Origin: Streptomyces cupreus
GTDB taxonomy: Bacteria > Actinomycetota > Actinomycetes > Streptomycetales > Streptomycetaceae
Assembly: GCF_014257025.1 (NCBI RefSeq)
Contig: NZ_JACMSF010000026.1
Coordinates: 44,363-108,362 of the forward strand
DNA length: 64,000 nt
Direction of reading: 5' to 3'
This document shows, one piece after another, positions 41,128-49,962 of the stretch. The notes under the pieces are model-generated. The model worked only from the letters and a program-made list of their open reading frames with translations. It searched no databases and was not told where the DNA came from. Numbering within the stretch: position 1 is the stretch's first letter; every line of letters begins with the position of its first letter. The position numbers and the translations under genes were made by a program.

Positions 41128-42924
41128 TTGCGCGAGTTCAGCCTTCCGGCTTTGTACGAGGTCCCCGCGGACGGCAATCTGACCGACATCGTCCGCAGAA
41201 ACGCCGCGCAGCATCCCGATGTCGCCGTCATCGCCCGCAAGGTGGGCGGCAGCTGGCAGGACGTGACGGCCACCGCCTTCCTCGCCGAGGTGCGCGCCGC
41301 GGCCAAGGGCCTCATCGCGGCCGGGGTGCAGCCGGGCGACCGGATCGCGCTGATGTCCCGCACCCGCTACGAGTGGACCCTGCTGGACTTCGCGATCTGG
41401 TCGGCGGGCGCGATCACCGTGCCGGTGTACGAGACCAGCTCCCCGGAGCAGGTGCAGTGGATCCTCGGCGACTCGGGCGCGACCGCGTGTCTGACCGAGC
41501 TGGACAACCACACGGCCGCCGTGGAGTCGGTGCGCGACCGGCTGCCCGCCCTCAAGCACGTCTGGCAGATCGAGGCCGGCGGCATCGAGGAGCTGGGCCG
41601 GCTCGGCAAGGACGTCAGCGACGAGACGGTCGAGGAGCGCAGCTCGCTGGCGAAGGCCGACGACCCGGCGACGATCGTCTACACCTCCGGCACGACCGGC
41701 CGCCCCAAGGGTTGTGTGCTCACCCACCGCAGCTTCTTCGCGGAGTGCGGCAATGTCGTGGAGCGGCTGCGCCCGCTGTTCCGTACCGGCGAGTGCTCGG
41801 TGCTGCTGTTCCTGCCGCTCGCGCACGTCTTCGGCCGGCTGGTGCAGATCGCCCCGATGATGGCGCCGATCAAGCTGGGCTGTCTGCCGGACATCAAGAA
41901 CCTCACCGATGAACTGGCCGAGTTCCGGCCGACGCTGATCCTCGGTGTGCCGCGCGTCTTCGAGAAGGTCTACAACTCGGCGCGCGCCAAGGCGCAGGCG
42001 GACGGCAAGGGCAAGATCTTCGACAAGGCGGCGGACACGGCCATCGCCTACAGCAAGGCGCTGGACACCCCCTCGGGTCCGTCCGTCGGCCTGAAGATCA
42101 AGCACAAGGTCTTCGACAAACTCGTCTACAGCAAGCTGCGCGCGGTCCTCGGCGGCCGGGGCGAGTACGCCATCTCCGGCGGCGCCCCGCTGGGCGAGCG
42201 CCTCGGTCACTTCTTCCGCGGCATCGGCTTCACGGTCCTGGAGGGCTACGGCCTGACCGAGTCCTGCGCGGCGACCGCCTTCAACCCCTGGGACCGCCAG
42301 AAGATCGGCACGGTCGGCCAGCCGCTGCCCGGCTCGGTGGTGCGCATCGCCGACGACGGCGAGGTGCTGCTGCACGGCGAGCACATCTTCAAGGAGTACT
42401 GGAACAACCCCGGCGCGACCGAGGAGGCGCTGGCCGACGGCTGGTTCCACTCCGGTGACATCGGCACCCTCGACGAGGACGGCTACCTGAGGATCACCGG
42501 CCGCAAGAAGGAGATCCTCGTGACCGCGGGCGGCAAGAACGTCGCTCCGGCCGTGATCGAGGACCGGATCCGGGCGCACGCGCTGGTCGCGGAGTGCATG
42601 GTGGTGGGCGACGGGCGGCCGTTCGTGGGCGCGCTGGTCACCATCGACGAGGAGTTCCTGGGCCGCTGGGCCGCCGAGCACGGCAAGCCCGCGGATGCCA
42701 CCGCCGCGTCGCTGCGCGAGGACGCGGATCTGCTGGCCGCGATCCAGTCGGCGATCGACGACGGCAACGCGGCGGTGTCCAAGGCGGAGTCGGTGCGCAA
42801 GTTCCGGATTCTGCCCGCCCAGTTCACGGAGGAGTCGGGCCATCTGACGCCGTCGCTGAAGCTCAAGCGGAACGTGGTGGCGAAGGACTTCGCGCAGGAG
42901 ATCGAGGCGATCTACGCGAAGTGA
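41128..42924 (+). CDS. Long-chain fatty-acid-CoA ligase
   Basis: A 598-residue AMP-forming synthetase (FadD15-like) that activates fatty acids to acyl-CoA. ATP/AMP motifs are TIVYTSGTTGRPKGCVLTH, LEGYGLTESCAA, GWFHSGDIGTLDEDGYL and RITGRKKEILVTAGGKNVAP; the C-terminal catalytic Lys is in LTPSLKLKRNVV. The start is TTG 41128, supported by GAGGAG eight bases upstream and by family alignment at MREFSLPALYE; no ATG or GTG fits. A strong hairpin terminates it. Confidence 0.92.
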   Translation: MREFSLPALYEVPADGNLTDIVRRNAAQHPDVAVIARKVGGSWQDVTATAFLAEVRAAAKGLIAAGVQPGDRIALMSRTRYEWTLLDFAIWSAGAITVPVYETSSPEQVQWILGDSGATACLTELDNHTAAVESVRDRLPALKHVWQIEAGGIEELGRLGKDVSDETVEERSSLAKADDPATIVYTSGTTGRPKGCVLTHRSFFAECGNVVERLRPLFRTGECSVLLFLPLAHVFGRLVQIAPMMAPIKLGCLPDIKNLTDELAEFRPTLILGVPRVFEKVYNSARAKAQADGKGKIFDKAADTAIAYSKALDTPSGPSVGLKIKHKVFDKLVYSKLRAVLGGRGEYAISGGAPLGERLGHFFRGIGFTVLEGYGLTESCAATAFNPWDRQKIGTVGQPLPGSVVRIADDGEVLLHGEHIFKEYWNNPGATEEALADGWFHSGDIGTLDEDGYLRITGRKKEILVTAGGKNVAPAVIEDRIRAHALVAECMVVGDGRPFVGALVTIDEEFLGRWAAEHGKPADATAASLREDADLLAAIQSAIDDGNAAVSKAESVRKFRILPAQFTEESGHLTPSLKLKRNVVAKDFAQEIEAIYAK

Positions 42925-42937
42925 CCGACCGGGTCGT

Positions 42938-42974
42938 AAAGGCGCGGTGTCCTCTTCGAGGGCACCGCGCCTTT
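42938..42974. terminator. Bidirectional terminator
   Basis: A perfect 12-bp stem, AAAGGCGCGGTG (42938-42949) with CACCGCGCCTTT (42963-42974), has an inner CCTC/GAGG pairing. It lies between the converging acyl-CoA ligase and glycosyltransferase genes, with A/T bases on both flanks. Confidence 0.88.
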
Positions 42975-42985
42975 GACGTCCGTGC

Positions 42986-44128
42986 CTACAGCAGCTCCTT
43001 GAGCCGCTCCGCCAGCAGGTCCCAGCGCCACTTCTCCTCGACCCACTCCCGGCCCCGCTCCCCCATCCTGCGGCGCAGTTCCGCGTCGCCGAGGAGGGTG
43101 ACGATCCGGTCGGCCGCCTGATCGGGCGAGCCGCCGCGCACCACCCAGCCCGTCTCGCCGTCGAGCACCGCGTCGGGTGCCCCGCCGGAATCGCCCGCGA
43201 CCACCGGCAGACCCGTCGCCGAGGCCTCCAGGTAGACGATGCCGAGGCCTTCCACGTCCAGGCCCCGCCGACGCGTGCGGCAGGGCATGGCGAAGACGTC
43301 GCCGGCGCCGTAGTGGGCGGGGAGTTCGGACCAGGGGACCGCGCCCGTGAAGTGGACGGAGCGGGCCACCCCGGTCTCGTGGGCCAGCCTGCGCAGGTCC
43401 TGCTCGTACGGGCCGCCGCCCACGATCAGCAGGACCGCGTCCGGCTCCTTCGCCAGGATGCGGGGCATCGCCAGGATCAGGGTGTCCTGGCCCTTGCGCG
43501 GGACCAGCCGGGAGACGCAGACGATCACCGGACGGTCGGTCAGGCCGAGGCGGGCGCGGACCTCGGTGCCGCCGGACTCCGGGTGGAAGGTCTTCTCGTC
43601 GACGCCCGGCGGGAGCTGCACCATCCGGGAAGCGGCGGAAGACGAAAGGGCGGTGGCGATCCGCGAGCGCGTGTACTCGCCGAGGTAGGTGATCGTGTCC
43701 GTCGAGTCCCCGATCCGGCGCAGCAGCTGCCGCGAGGCGGGCAGTTGGGCCCAGCCGGCCTCGTGGCCGTGGGTCGTGGCGACCAGGCGCCGGGCACCGG
43801 CCCTGCGCAGGGCCGGTGCCATCAGGCCGAGCGGGGCCGCCGCCCCGAACCACACCGACGTACAGCCGTGCTCCCGGAGCAGCCCGACCGCCCGCCGGGT
43901 CACCCGGGGCGTGGGAAGCAGCATCGTCGTGGAGTCGCGGACGACGGTGAAGGGCTGTTCGGCGTCGAAGGCGGCGGTCGCCTCGACGCCCTCCCGGCCG
44001 CGCTTCCAGGTGGAGGCGTAGACGACCAGCCGCTCCGGGTCCAGCCGTAGCGCCATGTTGTGCAGGAAGGCCTGGATGCCGCCGGGGCGGGGCGGGAAGT
44101 CGTTCGTCAGTATGAGCGTCTTGTGCAT
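42986..44128 (-). CDS. GT4 mannosyltransferase (PimB-like)
   Basis: A 380-residue GT-B glycosyltransferase. The N-terminal motif NDFPPRPGGIQAFLHNMA and the nucleotide-sugar site with VSRLVPRKGQDTLI and EGLGIVYLEASATGLPVV (the EX7E motif) match GDP-mannose-dependent phosphatidylinositol mannosyltransferases. The likely role is the second mannose addition in phosphatidylinositol mannoside synthesis at the membrane. ATG 44128 is the start. It is divergent from a GT87 membrane glycosyltransferase, which fits a shared lipoglycan pathway. Confidence 0.85.
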   Translation of the reverse strand: MHKTLILTNDFPPRPGGIQAFLHNMALRLDPERLVVYASTWKRGREGVEATAAFDAEQPFTVVRDSTTMLLPTPRVTRRAVGLLREHGCTSVWFGAAAPLGLMAPALRRAGARRLVATTHGHEAGWAQLPASRQLLRRIGDSTDTITYLGEYTRSRIATALSSSAASRMVQLPPGVDEKTFHPESGGTEVRARLGLTDRPVIVCVSRLVPRKGQDTLILAMPRILAKEPDAVLLIVGGGPYEQDLRRLAHETGVARSVHFTGAVPWSELPAHYGAGDVFAMPCRTRRRGLDVEGLGIVYLEASATGLPVVAGDSGGAPDAVLDGETGWVVRGGSPDQAADRIVTLLGDAELRRRMGERGREWVEEKWRWDLLAERLKELL

Positions 44129-44208
44129 CGCGGCCGACCCTATCGGAGGCGTCGTGCACAGCGCGTCACGGCTGTGCCGGTGGCCGACGCACAGCTTCCG
44201 GGGACATC

Positions 44209-45483
44209 ATGTTCCCCTCAAGGCGGATGCGAACGGCAGGGGACCAGGTGGAGACGACGGGCACACGGCGGTCCTTGGCGGGTCTGCTCGTCATCTGGTC
44301 CCTGACCAGGGTGGTCCTGCTCCTGTTCGTGTTCAAGGTGTACATCTTCCCCGGCCCGGACGTCACCAGCGACGTGTCCGTGATCTACCAGGGCTGGTAC
44401 GAGGTGCTGCGCACCGGAACGTTCCCGCAGGACGACGTCACCTGGCAGTACCCGCCCGCCGCTGCGCTCGCGATCCTCTCCCCCGCGCTGCTGTTCTACC
44501 TGGACTACGCCTCCGCGTTCTTCGTGCTGGCCTTCACCGCCGACCTCGCCGTCCTCGCCCTGCTCCTCTGCGCGGGCCTGCGCCCGGGCCGCAGCCCCCG
44601 GGGCACCTGGGTGTGGACGGTGGGCGTGCCACTGCTCGGCCCGACCGTGTACGCCCGCTACGACGTGATGGTGACCGCGGTGGCGGTGGCCGCGCTGCTG
44701 GCCGGTGCCCGGCACCCCCGGGTGATGGGCGCGCTGACGGCGTTCGCGGCGCTGCTGAAGGTGTGGCCGGTGCTGCTGCTGGTCGCCGCCCGTAAGCGCT
44801 CGGCCTGGGTGTCGGCCGCGGTGACCGCGGGTCTGCTGGCGGCGCTGTTCGCCGTGATGATGCCGGGCGCGTTCGCGTTTCTGACCTTCCAGCGGGACCG
44901 CGGCACCGAGGTGGAGTCGCTGGGCGCCCTGGTCTTCCATGTGGCCCGGCACTTCGGCTGGGACGGACAGGTGCTGCTGAACTACGGCTCGGTGGAGTTC
45001 CTCGGCCCGTACGTGGACGTCGTCAGCACCGGCGCCCTGGTGCTCACCGCCCTCGCCTTCGGCTGGCTGCTGCTGTGGCGGTTCAGGGCGACCCGGTTCC
45101 TGCCGCACACGCTCGCGGACGCGGCCCTGGTGGCGGTGCTGATGTTCACCACGAGCAGCCGGGTGATCAGCCCGCAGTACATGGTGTGGCTGGTCGGTCT
45201 GGCCGCGGTGTGCCTGTGCTTCCGGGGCAGCCGGATGGGATGGCCGGTCGCTCTGGTGCTGGCGGCGTGTCTGGTGACGGTGCTGGAGTTCCCGGTCTGG
45301 TTCGCGCATGTGGTGTCCAGCGACACCCTCGGCATCGCCCTTATGTTCGTCCGCAACGGCCTGCTGGTCCTGGCCACGGTCCTGGCCGCGCGCGCTCTGT
45401 GGCGCTCCACGGTCTCCGCCGCCGAGCCGGCTCCGGTGCCCGCTCAGGCCGCCCGCAGCAAGGAGACCTCGCTCCCCTCCTGA
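44209..45483 (+). CDS. GT87-family membrane glycosyltransferase
   Basis: A 424-residue integral membrane protein with about ten segments and the DUF2029/GT87 layout: an Asp-containing first external loop (YIFPGPDVTSDVSVIYQGW), then DVTWQYPPAAALAILSPAL, and SSRVISPQYMVWLVGLAA in the C-terminal half. Such proteins use polyprenyl-phosphate mannose to extend lipoglycans outside the membrane. ATG 44209 and GTG 44248 are both possible starts; the GTG has AGGGGA six bases upstream. The 3' end overlaps the convergent MATE gene by 40 bp. Confidence 0.82.
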   Translation: MFPSRRMRTAGDQVETTGTRRSLAGLLVIWSLTRVVLLLFVFKVYIFPGPDVTSDVSVIYQGWYEVLRTGTFPQDDVTWQYPPAAALAILSPALLFYLDYASAFFVLAFTADLAVLALLLCAGLRPGRSPRGTWVWTVGVPLLGPTVYARYDVMVTAVAVAALLAGARHPRVMGALTAFAALLKVWPVLLLVAARKRSAWVSAAVTAGLLAALFAVMMPGAFAFLTFQRDRGTEVESLGALVFHVARHFGWDGQVLLNYGSVEFLGPYVDVVSTGALVLTALAFGWLLLWRFRATRFLPHTLADAALVAVLMFTTSSRVISPQYMVWLVGLAAVCLCFRGSRMGWPVALVLAACLVTVLEFPVWFAHVVSSDTLGIALMFVRNGLLVLATVLAARALWRSTVSAAEPAPVPAQAARSKETSLPS

Positions 45484-46724
45484 AGCCACCGGAGCAAGGC
45501 CCACTGCAACGCCATCGCGAGCGCCAGCGCCAGACACACGCCCGGCAGCCCGAGCCCGGACAGCCCGTACGCCAGCGGCAGTTGTACGGCCGTGCCGAGC
45601 AGCGTCACCCGCAGCAGCACCGGCGCACCGCCGCCGCCCTCGAAGACCCCGCCGAGCGCGATGAAGCAGGCCATCAGCAGCAGGTACGGCCCGATGCAGC
45701 GCAGGAACAGCACTCCCTCGTGGGCGACCTCCGGTCCGGCACCGAAGGCCGCCATGACCCACGGCGCGGTCACGGCGAGCAGCACGGCCGCCGCGAGCCC
45801 CGCCGTCCCGGACACCAGCACCGCCTGCCGCCCGATGGCCCGCCGCTCGTCGCGCCCCGCGCCACGGGTGTGCGCGGTGTGGATGGCGGCGGCCTGGCGT
45901 ACGGCGTAGAAGGCCATCGTCGCGATGTACAGGACCTTGTAGGCGATCGAGTACGCGGCCACCGCGCTCACCCCGAGCCGGGCCACGATCGCCACCAGTG
46001 CCAGCGCGCCCGCCTGACGGACGGTGAAGTCGGCGGCCATGGGCAGACCGGTGGCAAGGGTCCGGCGCGGGGAGAAGGAGGCCCGCGGCCCCCGGAGCAA
46101 CGGCTCCCGGCGCAGAACGAGCAGGCCGACGCCCAGGGCCGCACAACGGCACAGGACAGTGGCAGCGGCTGCGCCCTGGACGCCGTGGAAGTGGATCGCG
46201 AAGGGGTCCAGGACCAGGATCAGGCCGTTGGCCAGGAGGGCGAGGCGCATCGGGGTGCGGGTGTCGCCGGTGCCTTTGAGGATGCCGTCGACGAGGGTCT
46301 GGGCGAAGAAGACGGCGATGCCGGGCAGGGAGATCGCGAAGTAGGCGGTGGCGAGCGGTACGGCCGGGCCGTCACCGCCGAGGACCAGGCGGGCGAGCGG
46401 CTCCCGCAGCAGCAGACCGCCGAACACGACCACCGGCGTGACCAGCGCGTACAGCGCCCAGCCCCCGCGCACCGCCGCCCGCACCGCCGCGGGGTCCCGG
46501 GCGCCCCTGGCGTGCGCGACCAGCACGGTCGTACCGGAGCCGAAGACCAGCGCGACGCCCAGCAGCACGTTCTCGGTGTTGGTCGCGACGGCCACGGCGG
46601 CGACGGCCGGGCCGCCGAGCCGGGAGACCCAGACGGTGTTGATGATCCCGGCGGCGACGGAGGCGAGGAGCGAGAAGTAGACGGGGTGGGCGAGCGAGAC
46701 GAGCTGCTTGCGGTGAGCGTCCAT
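45444..46724 (-). CDS. MATE-family efflux transporter
   Basis: A 426-residue transporter with twelve predicted membrane segments and MATE motifs in the two halves (SLLASVAAGIINTVWVSRLG; FFAQTLVDGILKGTGDTRTP; LATGLPMAADFTVRQAGALA). It probably exports drugs or other cations using an ion gradient. ATG 46724 is the start. It is divergent from a PadR regulator, with a perfect 15-bp inverted repeat between them, so substrate-induced relief of repression is likely. Confidence 0.9.
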   Translation of the reverse strand: MDAHRKQLVSLAHPVYFSLLASVAAGIINTVWVSRLGGPAVAAVAVATNTENVLLGVALVFGSGTTVLVAHARGARDPAAVRAAVRGGWALYALVTPVVVFGGLLLREPLARLVLGGDGPAVPLATAYFAISLPGIAVFFAQTLVDGILKGTGDTRTPMRLALLANGLILVLDPFAIHFHGVQGAAAATVLCRCAALGVGLLVLRREPLLRGPRASFSPRRTLATGLPMAADFTVRQAGALALVAIVARLGVSAVAAYSIAYKVLYIATMAFYAVRQAAAIHTAHTRGAGRDERRAIGRQAVLVSGTAGLAAAVLLAVTAPWVMAAFGAGPEVAHEGVLFLRCIGPYLLLMACFIALGGVFEGGGGAPVLLRVTLLGTAVQLPLAYGLSGLGLPGVCLALALAMALQWALLRWLQEGSEVSLLRAA

Positions 46725-46732
46725 GGGTCCCC

Positions 46733-46773
46733 CTCTATCCGAGCTACATCGATTCGAGGTAGCTCGGATAGAG
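46733..46773. promoter_or_regulatory. PadR operator between MATE and padR genes
   Basis: CTCTATCCGAGCTAC (46733-46747) pairs perfectly with GTAGCTCGGATAGAG (46759-46773) around an 11-bp spacer containing ATCGAT. GAGGTAGC is also directly repeated at 46756 and 46771. It begins nine bases upstream of the MATE start and overlaps the probable padR promoter (TAGCAT at 46775). Confidence 0.75.
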
Positions 46774-46810
46774 GTAGCATGGTGGGCACGACACCCGCAA
46801 GGAGGAACCG

Positions 46811-47356
46811 GTGCTGGAGCTGTCGATCCTGGGCTTCCTGGCCGAAGAGCCGCTGCACGGCTATGAGTTGAAGGAACGGATCAAGTCGCTGAGCGGCCAC
46901 GTCCGCCCGGTCAGCGACGGGGCGCTCTATCCGGCGATCACGCGCCTCATCAAGGCCGGCAAGCTCGACGAGCACGCGGAGCCGGGCGTGAGCGCCGCGC
47001 CGCGCCGGATCCTCTCCCTCACCGACAAGGGCCACGAGGACCTGCTGGAGCGGCTGCGCCATCCCAAGCAGGTCGAGATCACCGACCAGGTCCGCTTCAA
47101 CACCGTGCTCGCGTTCCTACGGCACCTGCCCGACCGGCGTGAGCAGGCCGCCGTACTGCGCCGCCGACTGGAGTTCCTGGATGCGCCGTCGAGCTTCTTC
47201 TACCGGGGCGGAAAGCCGGTGCGGGCGGAGGAGGCCGACGATCTGTTCCGGCAGGGCATGCTGCGGGTGGCGCGGGCGACCGGTGCGGCGGAGCGGGCGT
47301 GGCTGGCCGAGGCGATCGAGCTGCTCGATCCGCCCGGCGAAGGTCAGGCGAACTGA
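46811..47356 (+). CDS. PadR-family transcriptional regulator
   Basis: A 181-residue PadR/Vir-type repressor. The N-terminal winged helix has LELSILGFLAEEPLHGYELK and SDGALYPAITRLIKAG with the usual PadR beta-wing; the C-terminal half is a helical dimerisation domain (PadR_C-like). GTG 46811 has AAGGAGGAA upstream. It likely represses itself and the MATE pump through the inverted repeat between them. The 3' end overlaps the convergent lipoprotein gene by 13 bp. Confidence 0.9.
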   Translation: MLELSILGFLAEEPLHGYELKERIKSLSGHVRPVSDGALYPAITRLIKAGKLDEHAEPGVSAAPRRILSLTDKGHEDLLERLRHPKQVEITDQVRFNTVLAFLRHLPDRREQAAVLRRRLEFLDAPSSFFYRGGKPVRAEEADDLFRQGMLRVARATGAAERAWLAEAIELLDPPGEGQAN

Positions 47357-48534
47357 CTCCGCAAATACTCCCGCCACTGCGCGGTGAAGTCCGCCAGAGT
47401 CGTCCCGAGCACCTTCGCCATCGCGTCCTCGACCGCGCCGGATCGCTTCTCGTGCGCGCCGACGGCCCGGTAGAACTCGCCGAGCCGTACCTCGCCCCAG
47501 CGGTCCGCGATCATCCGGCAGGCCATCCAGCCGCTCTCGTAGGCCTGCGCGAGCCCGGCCGAGTCCCCGGTGAACCCGAAGTCCTCGTCGGTCGGCAGCC
47601 CCGCCGGGATCTCGCCCTCGGTCACCGCCCGCCACAGCTCCGGCGCGGCGTCGGAGGGCGTGCGCCCGGAGCCGAGGTAGCCGACCCAGTCGGCGTAACC
47701 CTCGGAGAGCCACAGCGGGGTGGCGGCGCTGGTGTGGGCACGGGTGGCGACATGGGTGGTCTCGTGGGTGAGCACGACCTGCTTGCCGCTCTGGCCGAGG
47801 ACGCCGTACGCGACCGGGTTGAGGATGATCCGGTCCGCGGGCGCGCCGGCGGGGGCGCCGGTCTCGCCGGTGGTCACGGCGGCGATCCCGCGGTACGAGG
47901 AGGCGGGCGAGCCGAGCAGCCCCGCCATCCCCTCCAGGGACTCCGGTACGAGGACGACGACCCGGCGCGGCCACTCGGTGCCCCAGGCCTGCGTCACCGC
48001 GGGCACGGCCCGGTCGGCCAGATCGGCGAAGGTGCTCAGCCGCTCGGCGCTCTGGCCGACTCCGAGCACGATGCTGCGCGCGCCGCGGACCACGTCCACG
48101 CGGCCCTGGTCCCACAGCTGTTCGGCGGACTTCTGGGCGGGCCGCTCGGACTCGACGTACCACTCGCCGCCGGCGTCCAGACTGAGCCGAAGCCTGCGGG
48201 CGGCGGTGACCGGCGCCCGGTCGTTGCCCTCGATGCGATAGCGCAGCTCGGCCTCGGCGGTCGCGGTGTCACCGGCGCGCCGAAGCGCGGTCACCCGGTA
48301 CGACCACTCGGCGAACGGCACCGCCCGCAGATCGTCGAACCCGCTCTGCGCGCCCGTCCGCACGAAGGCCGACTCGTCCTGCTCGACGATCGCCTCGGCC
48401 CGCCGATCGAGGACCCTCTGCACCGACTCCAGAGCCACATCGGTGACCGACCGCCCCCCGCACCCCACGAGCGAGACGAGCAGCAGACACACCACCACCA
48501 CACCGGATCCGGACGCCCGCCGTCGACCAGCCAT
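47344..48534 (-). CDS. Peptidase MA-like lipoprotein
   Basis: A 396-residue exported protein. The N terminus is a lipoprotein signal with lipobox LVGC (Cys near residue 25). The catalytic region has LTHETTHVATR (HExxH zinc motif) and WLSEGYADWVGYLG, whose Glu would be the third ligand, as in peptidase MA/gluzincins. The N-terminal ~170 residues have no recognised domain. It should act on the outer face of the membrane; the substrate is unknown. ATG 48534 starts it. Confidence 0.8.
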   Translation of the reverse strand: MAGRRRASGSGVVVVCLLLVSLVGCGGRSVTDVALESVQRVLDRRAEAIVEQDESAFVRTGAQSGFDDLRAVPFAEWSYRVTALRRAGDTATAEAELRYRIEGNDRAPVTAARRLRLSLDAGGEWYVESERPAQKSAEQLWDQGRVDVVRGARSIVLGVGQSAERLSTFADLADRAVPAVTQAWGTEWPRRVVVLVPESLEGMAGLLGSPASSYRGIAAVTTGETGAPAGAPADRIILNPVAYGVLGQSGKQVVLTHETTHVATRAHTSAATPLWLSEGYADWVGYLGSGRTPSDAAPELWRAVTEGEIPAGLPTDEDFGFTGDSAGLAQAYESGWMACRMIADRWGEVRLGEFYRAVGAHEKRSGAVEDAMAKVLGTTLADFTAQWREYLRSQFA

Positions 48535-48734
48535 GACGCGATCGTACGGCGATCAGCCCACGGAGGTCAGACCCCGGTCACACCCTGGTGACGGTCGATT
48601 CCGGCGCCATCCCCACCGGTTCAGTGCGCACCAGACCCCCCGAGGTCGGGTCGCCTCCGCCCCCGGCAACCGTCGCCCCCACGGCCCGGCCCACCGGATC
48701 ACACCGCCGCAAGAGCCCGCCGAAGCCGCCCCCG
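48535..48734. other. Intergenic region with degenerate copy of the adjacent NlpC 3' end
   Basis: The segment from about 48576 to 48622 resembles 48731-48778, the 3' end of the neighbouring NlpC/P60 gene: TCACACCCTGGTGAC, a CGGCG/CGGCA block and ATCCCCACCGG recur in the same order and spacing. A third, weaker echo lies between them. It may be a remnant of a duplicated NlpC gene; two intact paralogues stand in tandem just upstream. Confidence 0.45.
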
Positions 48735-49745
48735 TCACACCCTGGTGACCGTCGCCCCCGGCATCATCCCCACCGGGTCGTATCTCACCGGGGCTCCCGG
48801 GTACGGGGCGTGGATCACCTGGCCGTTACCCATGTACATGCCTACGTGGCTGGCGTCGGGGCGGTAGGTGACCAGGTCGCCGGGCTGGGCCTGGGAGAGG
48901 GGGACCTGGCGGCCCGCGAAGCGCTGGCCCTGGGAGGTGCGGGGCAGGGAGACGCCGGCCTGGGCGTAGGACCACTGCATCAGGCCCGAACAGTCGAAGC
49001 CGCTGGGGCCGTTGGCGCCCCAGACGTAGGGCCTGCCGAGGGCGGAGCGGGCGGCGGCGACCGCGGCGGCGGCGCGGCCCGAGGTCGGGACGGCGCCCCC
49101 GAGGTAGGGCATGTCGGAGCGGCCGGAGCGCGAGGCCCGGTCGTAGGCGGCGCGCTCGGCGGACGTCAGGGAGTTGAGCAGTTCCCGGGCCTTGGCCAGC
49201 TTCCCCTCCACCGTCCGCTTGTGCGCGGCGACGGCCTTGCGGCTCTTCTCCAGCTCACCGAGCTTGCGGGAGGCCTCGGCGCGCTCCTGGGAGAGCTCGC
49301 GCATCGCGTCCTGAAGGTGCTTCAGCTCGCCCGCCTGATGGGCGTTGATCCGGTCAAGGACGGCCGCCTTGTCGAGGTAGTCGTCCGGATCGTCGGAGAA
49401 CAGCAGCGCGAGGGAGGGATCGAGCCCGCCGGACCGGTACTGCGCCCCGGCCAGCGAACCGAGCGCCTCCCGCATGGAGTTGATGCGCTCCTGCTGCCGA
49501 GCGATCCGGTCCTGCGCCCTGTTGACCTCCCCCCGCAGCGAGTCGGCGCGCTCATCGGCCTTGTTGTAGGCCTCGGTGGCCTTCTCGGCCTCCTCGTAGA
49601 GGCGGTCCACCTCGGCCCGGGTGTCGTCGTGCGGCGCGGCCGACGCCGGTACGGCTCCGAAGGCCGCGGCGGCTGAGATGACGCAGAGCGCGGCACTCGC
49701 GCCCCGGTCGAACCCGGACGGTACAAGGCGACGATGGGACCCCAC
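48735..49745 (-). CDS. NlpC/P60 (C40) cell-wall hydrolase
   Basis: A secreted 336-residue peptidoglycan endopeptidase. A signal peptide is followed by a long coiled coil (residues ~40-205). The C-terminal NlpC/P60 domain has the catalytic Cys in GFDCSGLMQWSYAQAG and the His in DASHVGMYMGNGQVIHAP. I set the start at GTG 49745 by matching the paralogue next door (VGSHRR against VASHRR); an upstream GTG at 49757 is possible. It is the downstream member of a tandem pair. Confidence 0.85.
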   Translation of the reverse strand: MGSHRRLVPSGFDRGASAALCVISAAAAFGAVPASAAPHDDTRAEVDRLYEEAEKATEAYNKADERADSLRGEVNRAQDRIARQQERINSMREALGSLAGAQYRSGGLDPSLALLFSDDPDDYLDKAAVLDRINAHQAGELKHLQDAMRELSQERAEASRKLGELEKSRKAVAAHKRTVEGKLAKARELLNSLTSAERAAYDRASRSGRSDMPYLGGAVPTSGRAAAAVAAARSALGRPYVWGANGPSGFDCSGLMQWSYAQAGVSLPRTSQGQRFAGRQVPLSQAQPGDLVTYRPDASHVGMYMGNGQVIHAPYPGAPVRYDPVGMMPGATVTRV

Positions 49746-49962
49746 AGGAAGCCGCACCCCTTCGCTGGCGGACAAGGACCTTCCCCGGCGAGGGGGAAAC
49801 GCGCCAGACAGTAGCCCCGCGACGGGCCACCGACCAACGACCGCCGCGGCCACGCAGCGTGACGCCCCGCCTATGACGCAGGTCATGGGCGGGGCGTGGG
49901 GTCAGTTCACGTCGCGGCGATTCGCCCGAACGGGCGCCGCCGTGTCCTGATCTTGGAGGGGA

